In this document: positions 37,256 to 46,429 of the stretch, one piece after another | Position numbering within the stretch: position 1 is the stretch's first letter | How the letters are laid out: the number at the start of each line of letters is the position of its first letter | Origin: Streptomyces prunicolor NBRC 13075 | GTDB taxonomy: Bacteria; Actinomycetota; Actinomycetes; Streptomycetales; Streptomycetaceae | Reading direction: 5' to 3' | DNA: 64,000 bases | Assembly: GCF_000367365.1 (NCBI RefSeq) | Contig: NZ_BARF01000085.1 | Span: 62,001 to 126,000, forward strand | Position numbers and translations under genes: made by a program | Notes under the pieces: generated by a model | Database searches by the model: none | Seen by the model: the letters and a program-made list of their open reading frames with translations, nothing else | Told to the model about the DNA's origin: nothing

Positions 37256-38110
37256 ATGATTCTGGTGACGGGTGCCACGGGCACCATCGGAAGTGACGTC
37301 GTACGACAGCTGGCCGAGCGTGGTGCGAAGGTGCGCGCGCTGACCCGTGACCCGGCGCGGGCGCGGCTGCCCGCCGGTGTGGAGGTGGTGCGCGGGGCCT
37401 ACGGCGAACAGGCGTCCCTGGACGCCGCGTTGGCCGGTGCGACGGCCGCGTTCCTGCTCCGTCCGCCCGGCCCGGACGAGGGACAGGACGCTGCGCTGGT
37501 CGCCGTGGCGCGGGCAGCGGGCGTGGACCGGCTGGTGAAGCTCTCCGCCATCGGCACCGGCGACTCCGCTTCCGGGCCCTCCGGACAGTGGCACGCGGAC
37601 GGCGAGCGGGCCGTGCGGGACAGCGGGCTCGGCTGGACGGTGCTGCGGCCGTCGTCGTTCGCCTCCAACACACTGACCTGGCTCCCGGCCCTCCGGGCGG
37701 GCGAGCCGGTGCCCAACATGACCGGGGACGGCGCGTCGGGCGTGATCGACCCGCGGGACATCGCCGAGGTGGCGGTGCGGGCGCTGCTCGACGCCGGGCA
37801 CGAGGGGCGGAAGTACACCCTCACCGGTCCCGAGGCGATCACGGTCCCCGGCCAGGCCGCCGTGCTCGCCGAGGTTCTCGGCCGCCCGGTCCCGGTCCGG
37901 AACCTGTCTCCGGACGGGACCCGCGCGTTCCTCCGTACGGCCTGGGGCATGGACGAGATCCGGGCGGACGGAGTGCTGACCGGCCTGGCGTTCGTCCGGG
38001 CCGGCGGCAACGAGGTCGTCACCGATGACGTACGCGAGGTCCTGGGCCGCCCGGCGCGGACCTACCGGGAGTGGGCCCAGGACCATCGGGGGGCGTTCGG
38101 GGAGGGTTAA
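37256..38110 (+). CDS. NmrA-like NAD(P)-binding oxidoreductase
   Basis: The protein has 284 aa from ATG 37256; GTG 37247 is an alternative. It begins with the Rossmann motif ILVTGATGTIGSDVVRQLAE and continues in the atypical short-chain dehydrogenase pattern (LVKLSAIGTGDSASGPSGQW, GWTVLRPSSFASNTL). Such proteins sense redox state or reduce quinone-like compounds (QorB type). The substrate is unknown. It converges on the MFS gene with a 4-base overlap of stops. Confidence 0.87.
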   Translation: MILVTGATGTIGSDVVRQLAERGAKVRALTRDPARARLPAGVEVVRGAYGEQASLDAALAGATAAFLLRPPGPDEGQDAALVAVARAAGVDRLVKLSAIGTGDSASGPSGQWHADGERAVRDSGLGWTVLRPSSFASNTLTWLPALRAGEPVPNMTGDGASGVIDPRDIAEVAVRALLDAGHEGRKYTLTGPEAITVPGQAAVLAEVLGRPVPVRNLSPDGTRAFLRTAWGMDEIRADGVLTGLAFVRAGGNEVVTDDVREVLGRPARTYREWAQDHRGAFGEG

Positions 38111-39597
38111 CCGGTGACTTGGGCCGGGGCGGGGGCAGGGGCGTCGTCCTGCCCCGGCTTCTTGCCCGACCTCAGGACCACCGCGGCCAGGGCCAGGGCG
38201 GCCACCGCGATCAACGCGCCCGTCCGAAAGGCCAGTTGGTACCCCTGCGCAGTCGCCAGGATCAACTCCGTACCCTTGGCGAGCAGTTCATCGGTCCGCC
38301 CCGCCGCCAGCGTCGACAGCACCGCAAGACCCAGCGAACCACCCACCACCTGCGTCGTGTTGAAGAGCCCCGAGGCCAGTCCCGCGTCCTCCTCCCGCGC
38401 CCCCGACATGGCCAGCCCGGTCAGCGCGGGCATCGCGGCGGCGAACCCGGCGGCCAGCAGGAGCAGCGGCGGCAGTACGTCGGTGAGGTACGCCCCGTCC
38501 GCGGGCACTCGGCTCAGGAGAGCCATTCCTACGACGATGAGGACGAGTCCGGCCAGCAGTATCCGGTACGCGCCGAAGCGGCCGATGGTCCGTGCCGACA
38601 GGCCGAGCATCAGCACGCCGATCGCGACCGGCGCCGGCAGGAAGGCCGTCCCGGTGAGCAACTCGCTGTAGCCAAGCACCCGTTGGACGTACAACGCGCC
38701 GATGAACTGGAAGCCGAACATCGTGCCGATCATCAGGATCTGCACGGCGTTCGCTCCGGTCAGGAGGCGGGAGCGGAACAGCCGGAGGCGGAGCAGCGGG
38801 CGGGCGGTCCGGGCCTGGCGGACGGTGAACGCCACGAAGAGGGCCAGGGCGAGGGCGGCCAGGAGGAGGGTCGAGGTGAGGGAGCGGTCGCCGGTGCCGA
38901 TGATGACGTACACCGTGAGCATCAGCGCGCCGGTGACCAGCGCGGCCCCGGGGTAGTCGGCGCCCTTGTCCAGTCCGGTGCCCTGCTCCGGGGCGAGGAC
39001 GCGGACCGCCGCGAGCCATGCCACGATGCCGATCGGCAGGTTGATGAGGAAGATCCAGTGCCAGTTCAGGGCCTGGGTCAGCGCCCCGCCGAGGAAGGTG
39101 CCGAGCGCCCCGCCTCCGGCGCCGACCGCGCTGAACACCGCGATGGCGCGGGCCTGTTCACGCGGTTCCGGGAAGAGGGCGACCAGCATCCCGAGGACCA
39201 CCGCCGAGGCCATCGCCCCGCCGATGCCCTGTACGGCCCGGGCCGCGATGAGCATGCCCTGGCTGGTCGCGACCCCGCACAGTACGGAGGCCGCGGTGAA
39301 CACGGCGAGCCCGGTGGTGAACATCCGCTTGCGACCCACCAGGTCGCCCAACCTGCCGATGAGCAGGAGCAGTCCGCCGAACGGGATCAGATACGCGTTC
39401 ACGACCCAGGCGAGGCCCGGCCCCGAGAAACCGAGGTCGCTCTGGATCGCGGGCATGGCGACGGTGACGATGTTGCCGTCCAGGATCGTCATCAACGTCC
39501 CCGCACACAGCACGACGAGGGACGCCCAGCGGGAGTACGTTCGGGGCGACGGGCGCGTCCGTGAAGTCTTCGACTCGGACCCGGTGAGTGCCGTCAT
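38107..39597 (-). CDS. DHA2-family (14-helix) MFS drug exporter
   Basis: The protein has 496 aa from ATG 39597. Motif C-like and DHA2 features are visible: LDGNIVTVAMPAIQSDLGFS, WVVNAYLIPFGGLLLLIGRL, GDLVGRKRMF and WHWIFLINLPIGI. It should expel drugs by proton exchange. The gene diverges from an HxlR regulator, a common arrangement in which the regulator represses the exporter. Confidence 0.92.
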   Translation of the reverse strand: MTALTGSESKTSRTRPSPRTYSRWASLVVLCAGTLMTILDGNIVTVAMPAIQSDLGFSGPGLAWVVNAYLIPFGGLLLLIGRLGDLVGRKRMFTTGLAVFTAASVLCGVATSQGMLIAARAVQGIGGAMASAVVLGMLVALFPEPREQARAIAVFSAVGAGGGALGTFLGGALTQALNWHWIFLINLPIGIVAWLAAVRVLAPEQGTGLDKGADYPGAALVTGALMLTVYVIIGTGDRSLTSTLLLAALALALFVAFTVRQARTARPLLRLRLFRSRLLTGANAVQILMIGTMFGFQFIGALYVQRVLGYSELLTGTAFLPAPVAIGVLMLGLSARTIGRFGAYRILLAGLVLIVVGMALLSRVPADGAYLTDVLPPLLLLAAGFAAAMPALTGLAMSGAREEDAGLASGLFNTTQVVGGSLGLAVLSTLAAGRTDELLAKGTELILATAQGYQLAFRTGALIAVAALALAAVVLRSGKKPGQDDAPAPAPAQVTG

Positions 39598-39624
39598 GAC
39601 GGTCTGACCTCCGTGGCTATCCAT

Positions 39625-39673
39625 AGGAACCATAGGTGCACGACTTGTAACGGGGTACATCGTGAGGAACCAT
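39625..39673. promoter_or_regulatory. direct repeats between MFS and HxlR genes
   Basis: AGGAACCAT occurs at 39625-39633 and 39665-39673, exactly 40 bases apart, in the 100-base divergent promoter. They may be operator half-sites for the HxlR protein. Confidence 0.4.
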
Positions 39674-39699
39674 GGAGGTCGTCGTAAGGAGGCACTTGG

Positions 39700-40092
39700 A
39701 TGTCCCAGGGGAACACCGGTGTTACCGCGCAGGTCGTGAACGCGCACGCCTGCCCGGTGCGTGAAGTTCTTGACAGGGTCTCCGGCAAATGGAGCGTGCA
39801 GATCCTGGTCGCGGCGGCCCACGGACCCATCCGCTTCACCGAGTTGGAGCGCAGCATCGAGGGCATCAGCCGCCGCATGCTGACCCTCACCCTGCGCAAC
39901 CTGGAGCGCGACGGACTCGTCACCCGCACCGTGCACCCCACGGTGCCGCCGAAGGTCGAGTACGAACTCACCCCGGTGGCCCGGGAGTTGCACGAGACCC
40001 TGCTCCGGCTGACGGACTGGGCGGAGCGCAACCGTGTCTACATCGCGGAGTCCCGGGCGACCTACGACACCGAGCGCAGTCCGGAGTCGTAG
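39700..40092 (+). CDS. HxlR-family winged-helix regulator
   Basis: The regulator has 130 aa. The HxlR domain covers residues 18-105: ACPVREVLDRVSGKWSVQIL, GPIRFTELERSIEGISRRML and LTLRNLERDGLVTRTVHPT. A Cys precedes the first helix, the position used for redox or electrophile sensing in some members. The likely target is the divergent exporter gene. Confidence 0.92.
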   Translation: MSQGNTGVTAQVVNAHACPVREVLDRVSGKWSVQILVAAAHGPIRFTELERSIEGISRRMLTLTLRNLERDGLVTRTVHPTVPPKVEYELTPVARELHETLLRLTDWAERNRVYIAESRATYDTERSPES

Positions 40093-40107
40093 GCCGCCGC
40101 GGGCACG

Positions 40108-41382
40108 TCACGGGGTGGCGAGCGCCTCCGTGGGTGAGAGGCGCGCCGCGCGGATCGCCGGATACAGCCCCGCCATACCGCCGATCAGCAGGGTGGCCGC
40201 GATGCCGCCCGCCAGCGCCCAGGGCGGGACGACCGCGGGCCAGCCCTGGTAGACGGCGTAGCCGACGGTGACGGCAAGCCCCAACAGTGCTCCGCCCGCC
40301 CCGCCGAGCGCCGACAACAGCAGTGACTCCGCGAGGAATTGGGAGCGGATCTGGCCACGCGTCGCGCCCAGTGAGCGGCGCAGCCCGATCTCGGCCCGGC
40401 GCTCCAGCACCGAGATCACCATCGTGTTCGCCACCCCCACACCGCCCACGAGCAGAGCCACCGCGCCCAGCCCGAGCAGCAGCCCGGTGAACGCCTGGCC
40501 GGCCGCGCGCTGTGCGGCCAGCGCGTCCGAGGGACGCGACACCTGGACCTCGCTCGGCGCCTCGGGGGCGGCGGTCGGGCCCAGCAGCTCCCGCACCGAC
40601 TCCACCTTCGCCTCCGCCGAACGCGTGTACACCGTGGTCGCGTGCCCGTCGAAGCCGAGCCGGTCCTCGGCGGCCGACCAGCCGACAAGGGCCGCGGTGT
40701 CCAACTCCGGGGCCAGCGGCGCCGGTTCGAGGACACCCACCACGGTGAACCAGGTGCCGTCGACCAGTACCTGCGCGTTCCGGTCCGCCCGGCCGATGCC
40801 GAGCCGGTCGGCGGCCGTCGCGCCGAGCACCACGGCCGGATACCTGGCCGTCGCCGCGTTCAGCCACACACCGCTCGCCAGGCGGGCCCCGATCGCGCCG
40901 CGCAGCGAGGTGCGGACCGCGTAGGCGGCGAGCCCGTTCGTCTCCACCTTCGGGATGCGGTCGGTGCGGTACACCTTCGCGCCCGCCACCTTGCCGACCG
41001 CCGACACCGACCGCACCCCGTCGATCCTGGCCACCATCTGCTCGGCCGTGGACGGGAGTTGGGCCTGTCCGCCGGTGAGCGTGCTGCCCGGCGAGACGGT
41101 CAGCAGATTGGTGCCCAGGGCCGCCAGCGTGCGGTCCAGGTCGGCCCGCGAGGACGAGGAGATCCCGACGACCGCCACCATCGCGGCGATCCCGATCGCG
41201 ATGCCCAACGCCGACAGGAACGCCCGCAGCGGGCGGGTGCGCAGCCCCACCGCGCCGACTCTGACGACATCGGCGGGGCCCAGGCGGGCCGGCCGCAGTG
41301 CCTCTCGAATCGTGGCCGGAGCGGCCCGAACATCCGCTGTCCGTGCATCCGTTGTCTGTGCATCCGTTGTCCGTACGGTCAT
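40108..41382 (-). CDS. MacB-type ABC transporter permease (FtsX family)
   Basis: The protein has 424 aa and overlaps the ATPase gene by ATGA. The first helix, AFLSALGIAIGIAAMVAVVG, is followed by a large extracellular domain (about 70-290). Three C-terminal helices follow, with the FtsX segment VISVLERRAEIGLRRSLGAT. The N-terminal tail has a repeated TTDAQTTDART element coded by 15-base repeats. It forms the membrane part of the export complex with the next two proteins. Confidence 0.92.
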   Translation of the reverse strand: MTVRTTDAQTTDARTADVRAAPATIREALRPARLGPADVVRVGAVGLRTRPLRAFLSALGIAIGIAAMVAVVGISSSSRADLDRTLAALGTNLLTVSPGSTLTGGQAQLPSTAEQMVARIDGVRSVSAVGKVAGAKVYRTDRIPKVETNGLAAYAVRTSLRGAIGARLASGVWLNAATARYPAVVLGATAADRLGIGRADRNAQVLVDGTWFTVVGVLEPAPLAPELDTAALVGWSAAEDRLGFDGHATTVYTRSAEAKVESVRELLGPTAAPEAPSEVQVSRPSDALAAQRAAGQAFTGLLLGLGAVALLVGGVGVANTMVISVLERRAEIGLRRSLGATRGQIRSQFLAESLLLSALGGAGGALLGLAVTVGYAVYQGWPAVVPPWALAGGIAATLLIGGMAGLYPAIRAARLSPTEALATP

Positions 41383-42071
41383 CGGACCACTCCCGTCGTG
41401 ATCCGGTCCGCCGTCGAGTCGTCGACCACCCGACCGTCCCGCATGCGCACCTGCCGGGGCAGTGACTCGGCGATCTCCTGGTCGTGCGTGATGATCACGA
41501 CCGTGGTTCCGGCGGTGTTGAGTTCCCGCAGCAGCGCCATCACACCCGCCCCGGACGCCGAGTCCAGCGCACCGGTCGGCTCGTCGGCGAGCAGCAGCGC
41601 GGGTTCCCCGGCCACCGCGCGGGCCACCGCGACCCGTTGCCGCTCACCGCCGGACAGTTCGTGCGGCGCGTGCCGCATCCGGTGCCCGAGACCCACCCGG
41701 TGCAACGCGTCGGCGGCCCGTTCGCGTCGCCGGGCCGGCCGCAGCCCGGAGTAGAGCAACCCGTCGGCGACATTGGCCAACGCCGAAGCCCCGGCGGTCA
41801 GATGGAACTGCTGGAACACGAACCCGATCCGCCGCGCCCGCAACGCCGAGAGCCGCGCGTCCGACAGGGCCCCCGCGTCGTACCCGTCGATCCGTACCCG
41901 GCCCGCGGTGGGCCGGTCCAGGGTGCCGAGCATGTGGAGCATCGTCGACTTGCCGGAGCCCGACGGGCCGACGACGGCGACGAGTTCGCCGCGCGCCACG
42001 GACAGCGAGACCCCGGCCAGGGCGGTGACCCCGCCCGGGTAGACCTTGGTGACATCGGTGAGGGCGATCAC
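41379..42071 (-). CDS. ABC transporter ATP-binding protein (MacB/LolD type)
   Basis: The protein has 230 aa from GTG 42071, which overlaps the adaptor stop (GTGA). Walker A is VGPSGSGKSTML, the Q-loop FVFQQFHL, the signature LSGGERQRVAVARA and Walker B LLLADEPTGALD. It drives the MacB-type permease. No transmembrane segment is present. Confidence 0.95.
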   Translation of the reverse strand: MIALTDVTKVYPGGVTALAGVSLSVARGELVAVVGPSGSGKSTMLHMLGTLDRPTAGRVRIDGYDAGALSDARLSALRARRIGFVFQQFHLTAGASALANVADGLLYSGLRPARRRERAADALHRVGLGHRMRHAPHELSGGERQRVAVARAVAGEPALLLADEPTGALDSASGAGVMALLRELNTAGTTVVIITHDQEIAESLPRQVRMRDGRVVDDSTADRITTGVVR

Positions 42072-43234
42072 GCGGGCATCCCCACCTTCGTGCCCGCGCT
42101 GATCCCGGTACCGCTGATCTCCACCCGCCCGTTCGCGAACAGGCCCGTCCCGACCGGGACATACGCACTGCCCGTCCCCCTGACCACCTGCACCCCGAAG
42201 CCGCCGTCCGACAGCGCCACCAGCGCGGCGACCGGAACCGTGAGCACGTCCTCGCGCTCGCCCGCCGTGAACGACACGTGCACCGACGCCAGGACGTAGG
42301 ACGCGGCGGCCCGCTGCGCCTTCGTCCCGTCGAGGGCGACGAGCACCTTCACCTTCGTCGTGGGGTCCTCGTCCGGGCCGCTGCCCGGGATGATCTCCGT
42401 CGAGACGTCCGAGACCCGGCCGTCCACCACCGTCCCGTCCGGCAGCTCCACCGTCACCTTGGAGTTCTGCCGCGCCAACCGCTGGTCGGCGGTGTCGAGT
42501 TCGACGGTGACCGCCTGCGCCGTGGCGGTATACGACAGCACCTTCTGACCGGGGCCGATCGCCGCGCCCTCCTCCGCGTCCAGTGCGTCCACGCGCACGG
42601 CGGACGACGCGAACACCACCCGGCCGAGCTCCACCGCACCCGTCTGGTCCAGGCACTGGTCGTCCTGCCACTCCTTCACCGCGTCGGCCGTGGCGTCGGT
42701 GAAGGAGCCGTCGACGGTGAAGCCGCCGTAACCGAGCGCCTTGAGGTTGCGCTCCAACTCCTTTACGTCCGCGCCCTCTTCGCCCGTCCGCAGCGCCCGG
42801 TAGGCGGGCACCGCGCCGTACATCAGCACCACCGGATCGTCGTCCACGCGGTACAGGGCCCCACCGCGGGTGATCCGCTCGCCGGTCTCCGGGAGGTGGG
42901 TGACCGTGCCGGGAACGCGGCCGACCGCCGAGGTCGAGGTGCCGTAGCCGAGCGAACCGTCCTCCGTGCGGCTGTCCTTGAGCGTCTGCCGGGTCACCGT
43001 GCCGGTGGCCGGAGGGAGTTGGGGCTTCGTCCCCGCGTCGGAGGCGCGGTCGCCGAGACCGAGACCGGCCGCCGCCGCGCCCGCGACGGCGGCCAGGACG
43101 GCGAGGGCGACGAGCAGCCGGCGGGTACGGCGTGGACGGCGTACCGCACGGGTGGTGACGACGGTGCTGTCACCGCGCTCCCCCTCGGAGGTCTCCTCCT
43201 CGTGCGCGAGGGCCGGCTCAGCCATTGCCATCAC
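42068..43234 (-). CDS. export adaptor protein with peptidoglycan-binding domain
   Basis: The protein has 388 aa. One N-terminal membrane helix (LLVALAVLAAVAGAAAAGLG) anchors an extracellular adaptor like those of MacA/HlyD systems. At about 150-200 lies a peptidoglycan-binding repeat (GADVKELERNLKALGYGGFT, VDGSFTDATADAVKEWQ), usual for actinobacterial versions. The beta-barrel segments follow. It should link the ABC permease to the cell wall side. It overlaps the lipoprotein gene by 17 bases. Confidence 0.9.
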   Translation of the reverse strand: MMAMAEPALAHEEETSEGERGDSTVVTTRAVRRPRRTRRLLVALAVLAAVAGAAAAGLGLGDRASDAGTKPQLPPATGTVTRQTLKDSRTEDGSLGYGTSTSAVGRVPGTVTHLPETGERITRGGALYRVDDDPVVLMYGAVPAYRALRTGEEGADVKELERNLKALGYGGFTVDGSFTDATADAVKEWQDDQCLDQTGAVELGRVVFASSAVRVDALDAEEGAAIGPGQKVLSYTATAQAVTVELDTADQRLARQNSKVTVELPDGTVVDGRVSDVSTEIIPGSGPDEDPTTKVKVLVALDGTKAQRAAASYVLASVHVSFTAGEREDVLTVPVAALVALSDGGFGVQVVRGTGSAYVPVGTGLFANGRVEISGTGISAGTKVGMPA

Positions 43235-43739
43235 TGTCCGTGGACCGCTGACCGCCCGCCGGCGCGTACTTCTGGCACTTCTTGTCGGCCGCCGCGAAGT
43301 CGGGGTCGTTCGCCACGCTGCCGTCGATCTGGATGCCCTTGCCCGGCTCGGGGTCAGGGAAGTTCTCGACGCCGTTGTCCCGCATGCACTGCGCCATCCT
43401 GCGCAGCTTCGCCTCGGCCTGCGGGTCCACGCTCGCCCCGCTCTGCTGCATGGGGTCGTACTTGCGGCAGGCCTCCATCGCCGCGTCCACCGTCGACTTG
43501 GGTGTGCCCCCGGTGATCTGGATCCGGATGCCCTGGCCCGGCTCCGGGTCGTCCACGTCCACCCCGTGCTCGCGCAGACACTGGGCGAACTTCACGCCCT
43601 GGGCGTCCTTCGCGTTCTTGCTCGCCGCCGGGCTCGTCGTCGAGACGCTGTCGTCGCCCGACCCGCAGCCGCCCACGGTCAGGGCCAATGCCGTCAGCAG
43701 CACCGCGAGGGCGCCGCCCTTCCGTATCCGTATCAGCAT
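43218..43739 (-). CDS. lipoprotein with two internal repeats
   Basis: The protein has 173 aa. The signal peptide ends in the lipobox LTVGGC. Two related units follow: FAQCLREHGVDVDDPEPGQG with CRKYDPM, and MAQCMRDNGVENFPDPEPGK with CQKYAP. Each has a Cys pair. It is the first gene of the four-gene export operon and probably sits on the outer face of the membrane, perhaps as a ligand-binding or sensing part. No function is known to me. Confidence 0.8.
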   Translation of the reverse strand: MLIRIRKGGALAVLLTALALTVGGCGSGDDSVSTTSPAASKNAKDAQGVKFAQCLREHGVDVDDPEPGQGIRIQITGGTPKSTVDAAMEACRKYDPMQQSGASVDPQAEAKLRRMAQCMRDNGVENFPDPEPGKGIQIDGSVANDPDFAAADKKCQKYAPAGGQRSTDSDGNG

Positions 43740-43936
43740 GGTGCCGTCTCCTCGTGCGGGGGACCGTCCAGGACCGGACGTCCGGCAACGAAGGCAAACC
43801 GACGGGCCGTTTCCCCGGCGTTTCCACGGCGGCGGACGGGCTCACTAACGGCGAGGAAACACCCGCCCCGGCACGCTGTCCCCGTGCGGTGCTCCGCCCC
43901 GCCGGTCACTCCGGCGCCCACAGGAAGGTGTCCCGG

Positions 43937-44593
43937 ATGCGGGTCCTGGTCGTCGAGGACGAACCGATGCTGGCCGACGCGATCGCCGAGTGGCTGCGCG
44001 GCCGGGCCCACGCCGTCGACCTCGCGTACGACGGGGCGGCGGCCCTCGAACGCGTCGGCGTCGTCGACTACGACGTGATCGTCCTCGACCGGGACCTGCC
44101 ACGCGTGCACGGCGACGACGTGTGCCGGGAGGTCGTCGCCGCCGAGACCTCCGTACGCGTCCTCATGCTGACGGCCGCCGCGGAGGTCACCGACCGCGTC
44201 GAAGGCCTCGGTCTCGGCGCCGACGACTACCTGGTCAAACCCTTCGCCTTCGCCGAACTCGCCGCCCGGGTCCTGGCGTTGGGCCGCCGCTCCCGGCCCG
44301 CCGCGCCACCGGTGCTGTGCCGCGCGGGCCTCACCCTCGACCAGGCGCGCGCCGAGGTGTTCCGGGGCAGCCGCTATGTGCCGCTGTCCAAGAAGGAGTT
44401 CGCCGTCCTGGCCGAACTGCTGCGCGCGGAGGGCGCCGCGGTCTCCGCCGAACAGCTGCTGGAGAAGGTGTGGGACGAGAACGCCGACCCTTTCACCGGC
44501 GCCGTCCGCCTCGCCGTCCTCAAACTCCGCCGCAAACTGGGCGAACCACCCCTGGTGGAGACCGTGACGGGAGTGGGGTACCGCATCCCGTGA
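43937..44593 (+). CDS. OmpR-type response regulator
   Basis: The regulator has 218 aa from ATG 43937. The receiver domain has acidic residues in LVVEDEPM, the phospho-Asp in VIVLDRDLPRVHG, and Lys in YLVKPFAF. The C-terminal winged helix reads LSKKEFAVLAELLRAEGAAV and ENADPFTGAVRLAVLKLRRK. It diverges from the export operon and probably activates it. It is coupled to the kinase gene by GTGA. Confidence 0.95.
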   Translation: MRVLVVEDEPMLADAIAEWLRGRAHAVDLAYDGAAALERVGVVDYDVIVLDRDLPRVHGDDVCREVVAAETSVRVLMLTAAAEVTDRVEGLGLGADDYLVKPFAFAELAARVLALGRRSRPAAPPVLCRAGLTLDQARAEVFRGSRYVPLSKKEFAVLAELLRAEGAAVSAEQLLEKVWDENADPFTGAVRLAVLKLRRKLGEPPLVETVTGVGYRIP

Positions 44594-46011
44594 GCCGCAC
44601 CGAGCCGACGGTCCGTCACTTCCGGCTGCTGCCCCGCCGGATGACCCTCAGGGCCCGCCTCACCCTCACCTACGGCGGTCTCTTCCTCGTCGGCGGGATG
44701 CTGCTGCTCGGCGTCACCTACGCCCTGCTCGACCAGCAGTTGGGGCGCACCGGCACGAAGGTCCTCTCGCGCACGTCGGTGTCCGGGCAACCGTCGTACG
44801 ACCACGGGGCTCCTGGAACCGAGGGGGCCCAGGGGGCCGAGGGGGCCGGCACCCCCGCACCGTCCGCCGTACCGAGCGGCTCGCCCCAGGAGAGTCGCAC
44901 CGTCGTCGGCGGATTCGGGGAGACCCCGCCGCCCGGCGCCGACCTGGAGAAGTGGATGGACGTCCAGCGGGACCACTGGCGGGCGGAGGCGGGTACCTCA
45001 CTGCTCACCCAGGGCGGGATCGCCCTCGGCGTCGTCGGCTGTGCCGCGGCCGGGTTCGGCTGGCTGGTCGCGGGCCGGGTGCTGGCCCCGCTGCACCGGG
45101 TCACCGACACCGCCCGCCGGATCGCCGGCGCCCCGGCCGCCGACCGGGGCCTGCACGAACGCATCGCGCTGCGCGGCCCCGACGACGAGGTCAAGGATCT
45201 CGCCGACACCTTCGACACGATGGTCGAACGGCTCGACCGCTCCTTCGACGGCCAGCGCCGCTTCGTCGCCAACGCCTCGCACGAACTGCGCACCCCGTTG
45301 ACCCTGGGTCGGGCCCTGGTCGAGGTCGCCATGCACCGGGAGTCCGCCTCGGACGACGTGAAACAGCTCGGCGAGAACCTGCTGGAGATCAACGCCCGGC
45401 ACGAGCGGCTGATCACCGGGCTTCTGCTGCTGGCCAGTTCGGAGAACGAGCTCGCCGACCGGATGCCCGTCGACCTGGCCGACGTGGTGGCCCATGTGGT
45501 CGGCCAGACCACGGCGGAGGCGGACCGTGCCGGAGTCGCCGTCGAGGACAAGTCCGCCGAGGCCACGACACTCGGCGACGCCCTCCTCCTGGAACGGCTT
45601 GTGCACAACCTCGTCGAGAACGGCATCCGCCACAACATTGGCGAGCGCGGCTGGGTCCGGGTGACCAGCCGGGCCCATGACACCGACCGGGTGGAACTGG
45701 AGGTCACCAACTCCGGTCCACCGGTGGCGGCGTACGAACTCCCGTTCCTCTTCGAGCCGTTCCGCCGACTCGGCGCCGACCGTGTGGTCACTGCCAAGGG
45801 TGCGGGACTCGGGCTGTCCATCGTCCGGGCGATCGTGCGCGCCCACGGCGGCGAGGTCACCGCCCGACCACGGCCGGACGGCGGCCTCCGGGTGACCGTC
45901 ACGCTGCCGCGGGCGCCGGAGCAGCCCTGGCTCAGAGACCGAACAGCCCCGGATCCGTCGTCAACTTCCGGAAGAAGTCCTGGGGTTGGGCGACCAGCCG
46001 GCGCTCCTTGA
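44590..46011 (+). CDS. sensor histidine kinase
   Basis: The kinase has 473 aa. Two membrane helices (about 25-47 and 140-162) flank an extracytoplasmic loop rich in Gly, Pro and Glu. HAMP follows (VLAPLHRVTDTARRIAG). The phosphorylated His is in FVANASHELRTPLTLGRAL; the ATP-binding boxes are LVHNLVENGIRHN and AKGAGLGLSIVRAIVRAHGG. Its last 80 bases overlap the convergent thioesterase gene; the extra C-terminal 30 residues (Pro/Ser-rich) are coded there. Confidence 0.93.
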   Translation: MSRTEPTVRHFRLLPRRMTLRARLTLTYGGLFLVGGMLLLGVTYALLDQQLGRTGTKVLSRTSVSGQPSYDHGAPGTEGAQGAEGAGTPAPSAVPSGSPQESRTVVGGFGETPPPGADLEKWMDVQRDHWRAEAGTSLLTQGGIALGVVGCAAAGFGWLVAGRVLAPLHRVTDTARRIAGAPAADRGLHERIALRGPDDEVKDLADTFDTMVERLDRSFDGQRRFVANASHELRTPLTLGRALVEVAMHRESASDDVKQLGENLLEINARHERLITGLLLLASSENELADRMPVDLADVVAHVVGQTTAEADRAGVAVEDKSAEATTLGDALLLERLVHNLVENGIRHNIGERGWVRVTSRAHDTDRVELEVTNSGPPVAAYELPFLFEPFRRLGADRVVTAKGAGLGLSIVRAIVRAHGGEVTARPRPDGGLRVTVTLPRAPEQPWLRDRTAPDPSSTSGRSPGVGRPAGAP

Positions 46012-46354
46012 GGTCCAGCAGTCCGCCGACCGACGCTGCCTCGGCCGAGACCGTGCCGTCCGCCTTGGCTATCGTCTGGAGGACCCGGAACGTCTTGCCC
46101 TCGCCCCACTCGAAGACGCAACTCACCTCGACGTCCTCGCCCGCGCGCAGCTCGCGGAGATAGCGGATGGTCGTCTCCAGGACGACCGGCGCGACCCCCT
46201 GGGCGAGCAACTCGGCCTGGCCCACGCCCGCGGCCTGCAACAGCGCCCAGCGGGCATGCTCCGCGTACTGGAGATACACGCTCTGATTGAGGTGCCCCAG
46301 GCTGTCGGTCTCGTATCCGCGGACGGTCACCGGGACGGAAAACGGCTCGCTCAC
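45932..46354 (-). CDS. hotdog-fold acyl-CoA thioesterase
   Basis: The protein has 140 aa from GTG 46354, with AAGGGA five bases upstream; an ATG at 46372 is possible. The 4-hydroxybenzoyl-CoA/YbgC-type pattern is clear: VTVRGYETDSLGHLNQSVYL, YAEHARWALLQAAG and VLETTIRYLRELRAGEDVEV. Here Asp-x-x-Gly-His-Leu-Asn replaces the common D-x-x-G-H-V-N-N motif. It hydrolyses acyl-CoA. The gene overlaps the kinase 3' end. Confidence 0.88.
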   Translation of the reverse strand: MSEPFSVPVTVRGYETDSLGHLNQSVYLQYAEHARWALLQAAGVGQAELLAQGVAPVVLETTIRYLRELRAGEDVEVSCVFEWGEGKTFRVLQTIAKADGTVSAEAASVGGLLDLKERRLVAQPQDFFRKLTTDPGLFGL

Positions 46355-46429
46355 TGCGTTCCCTTCTCGCACTGATGGACGATCTGCCGCACCGATCTTG
46401 GCATGTCCGTCAGGTCCGGTCGGGTCCGC

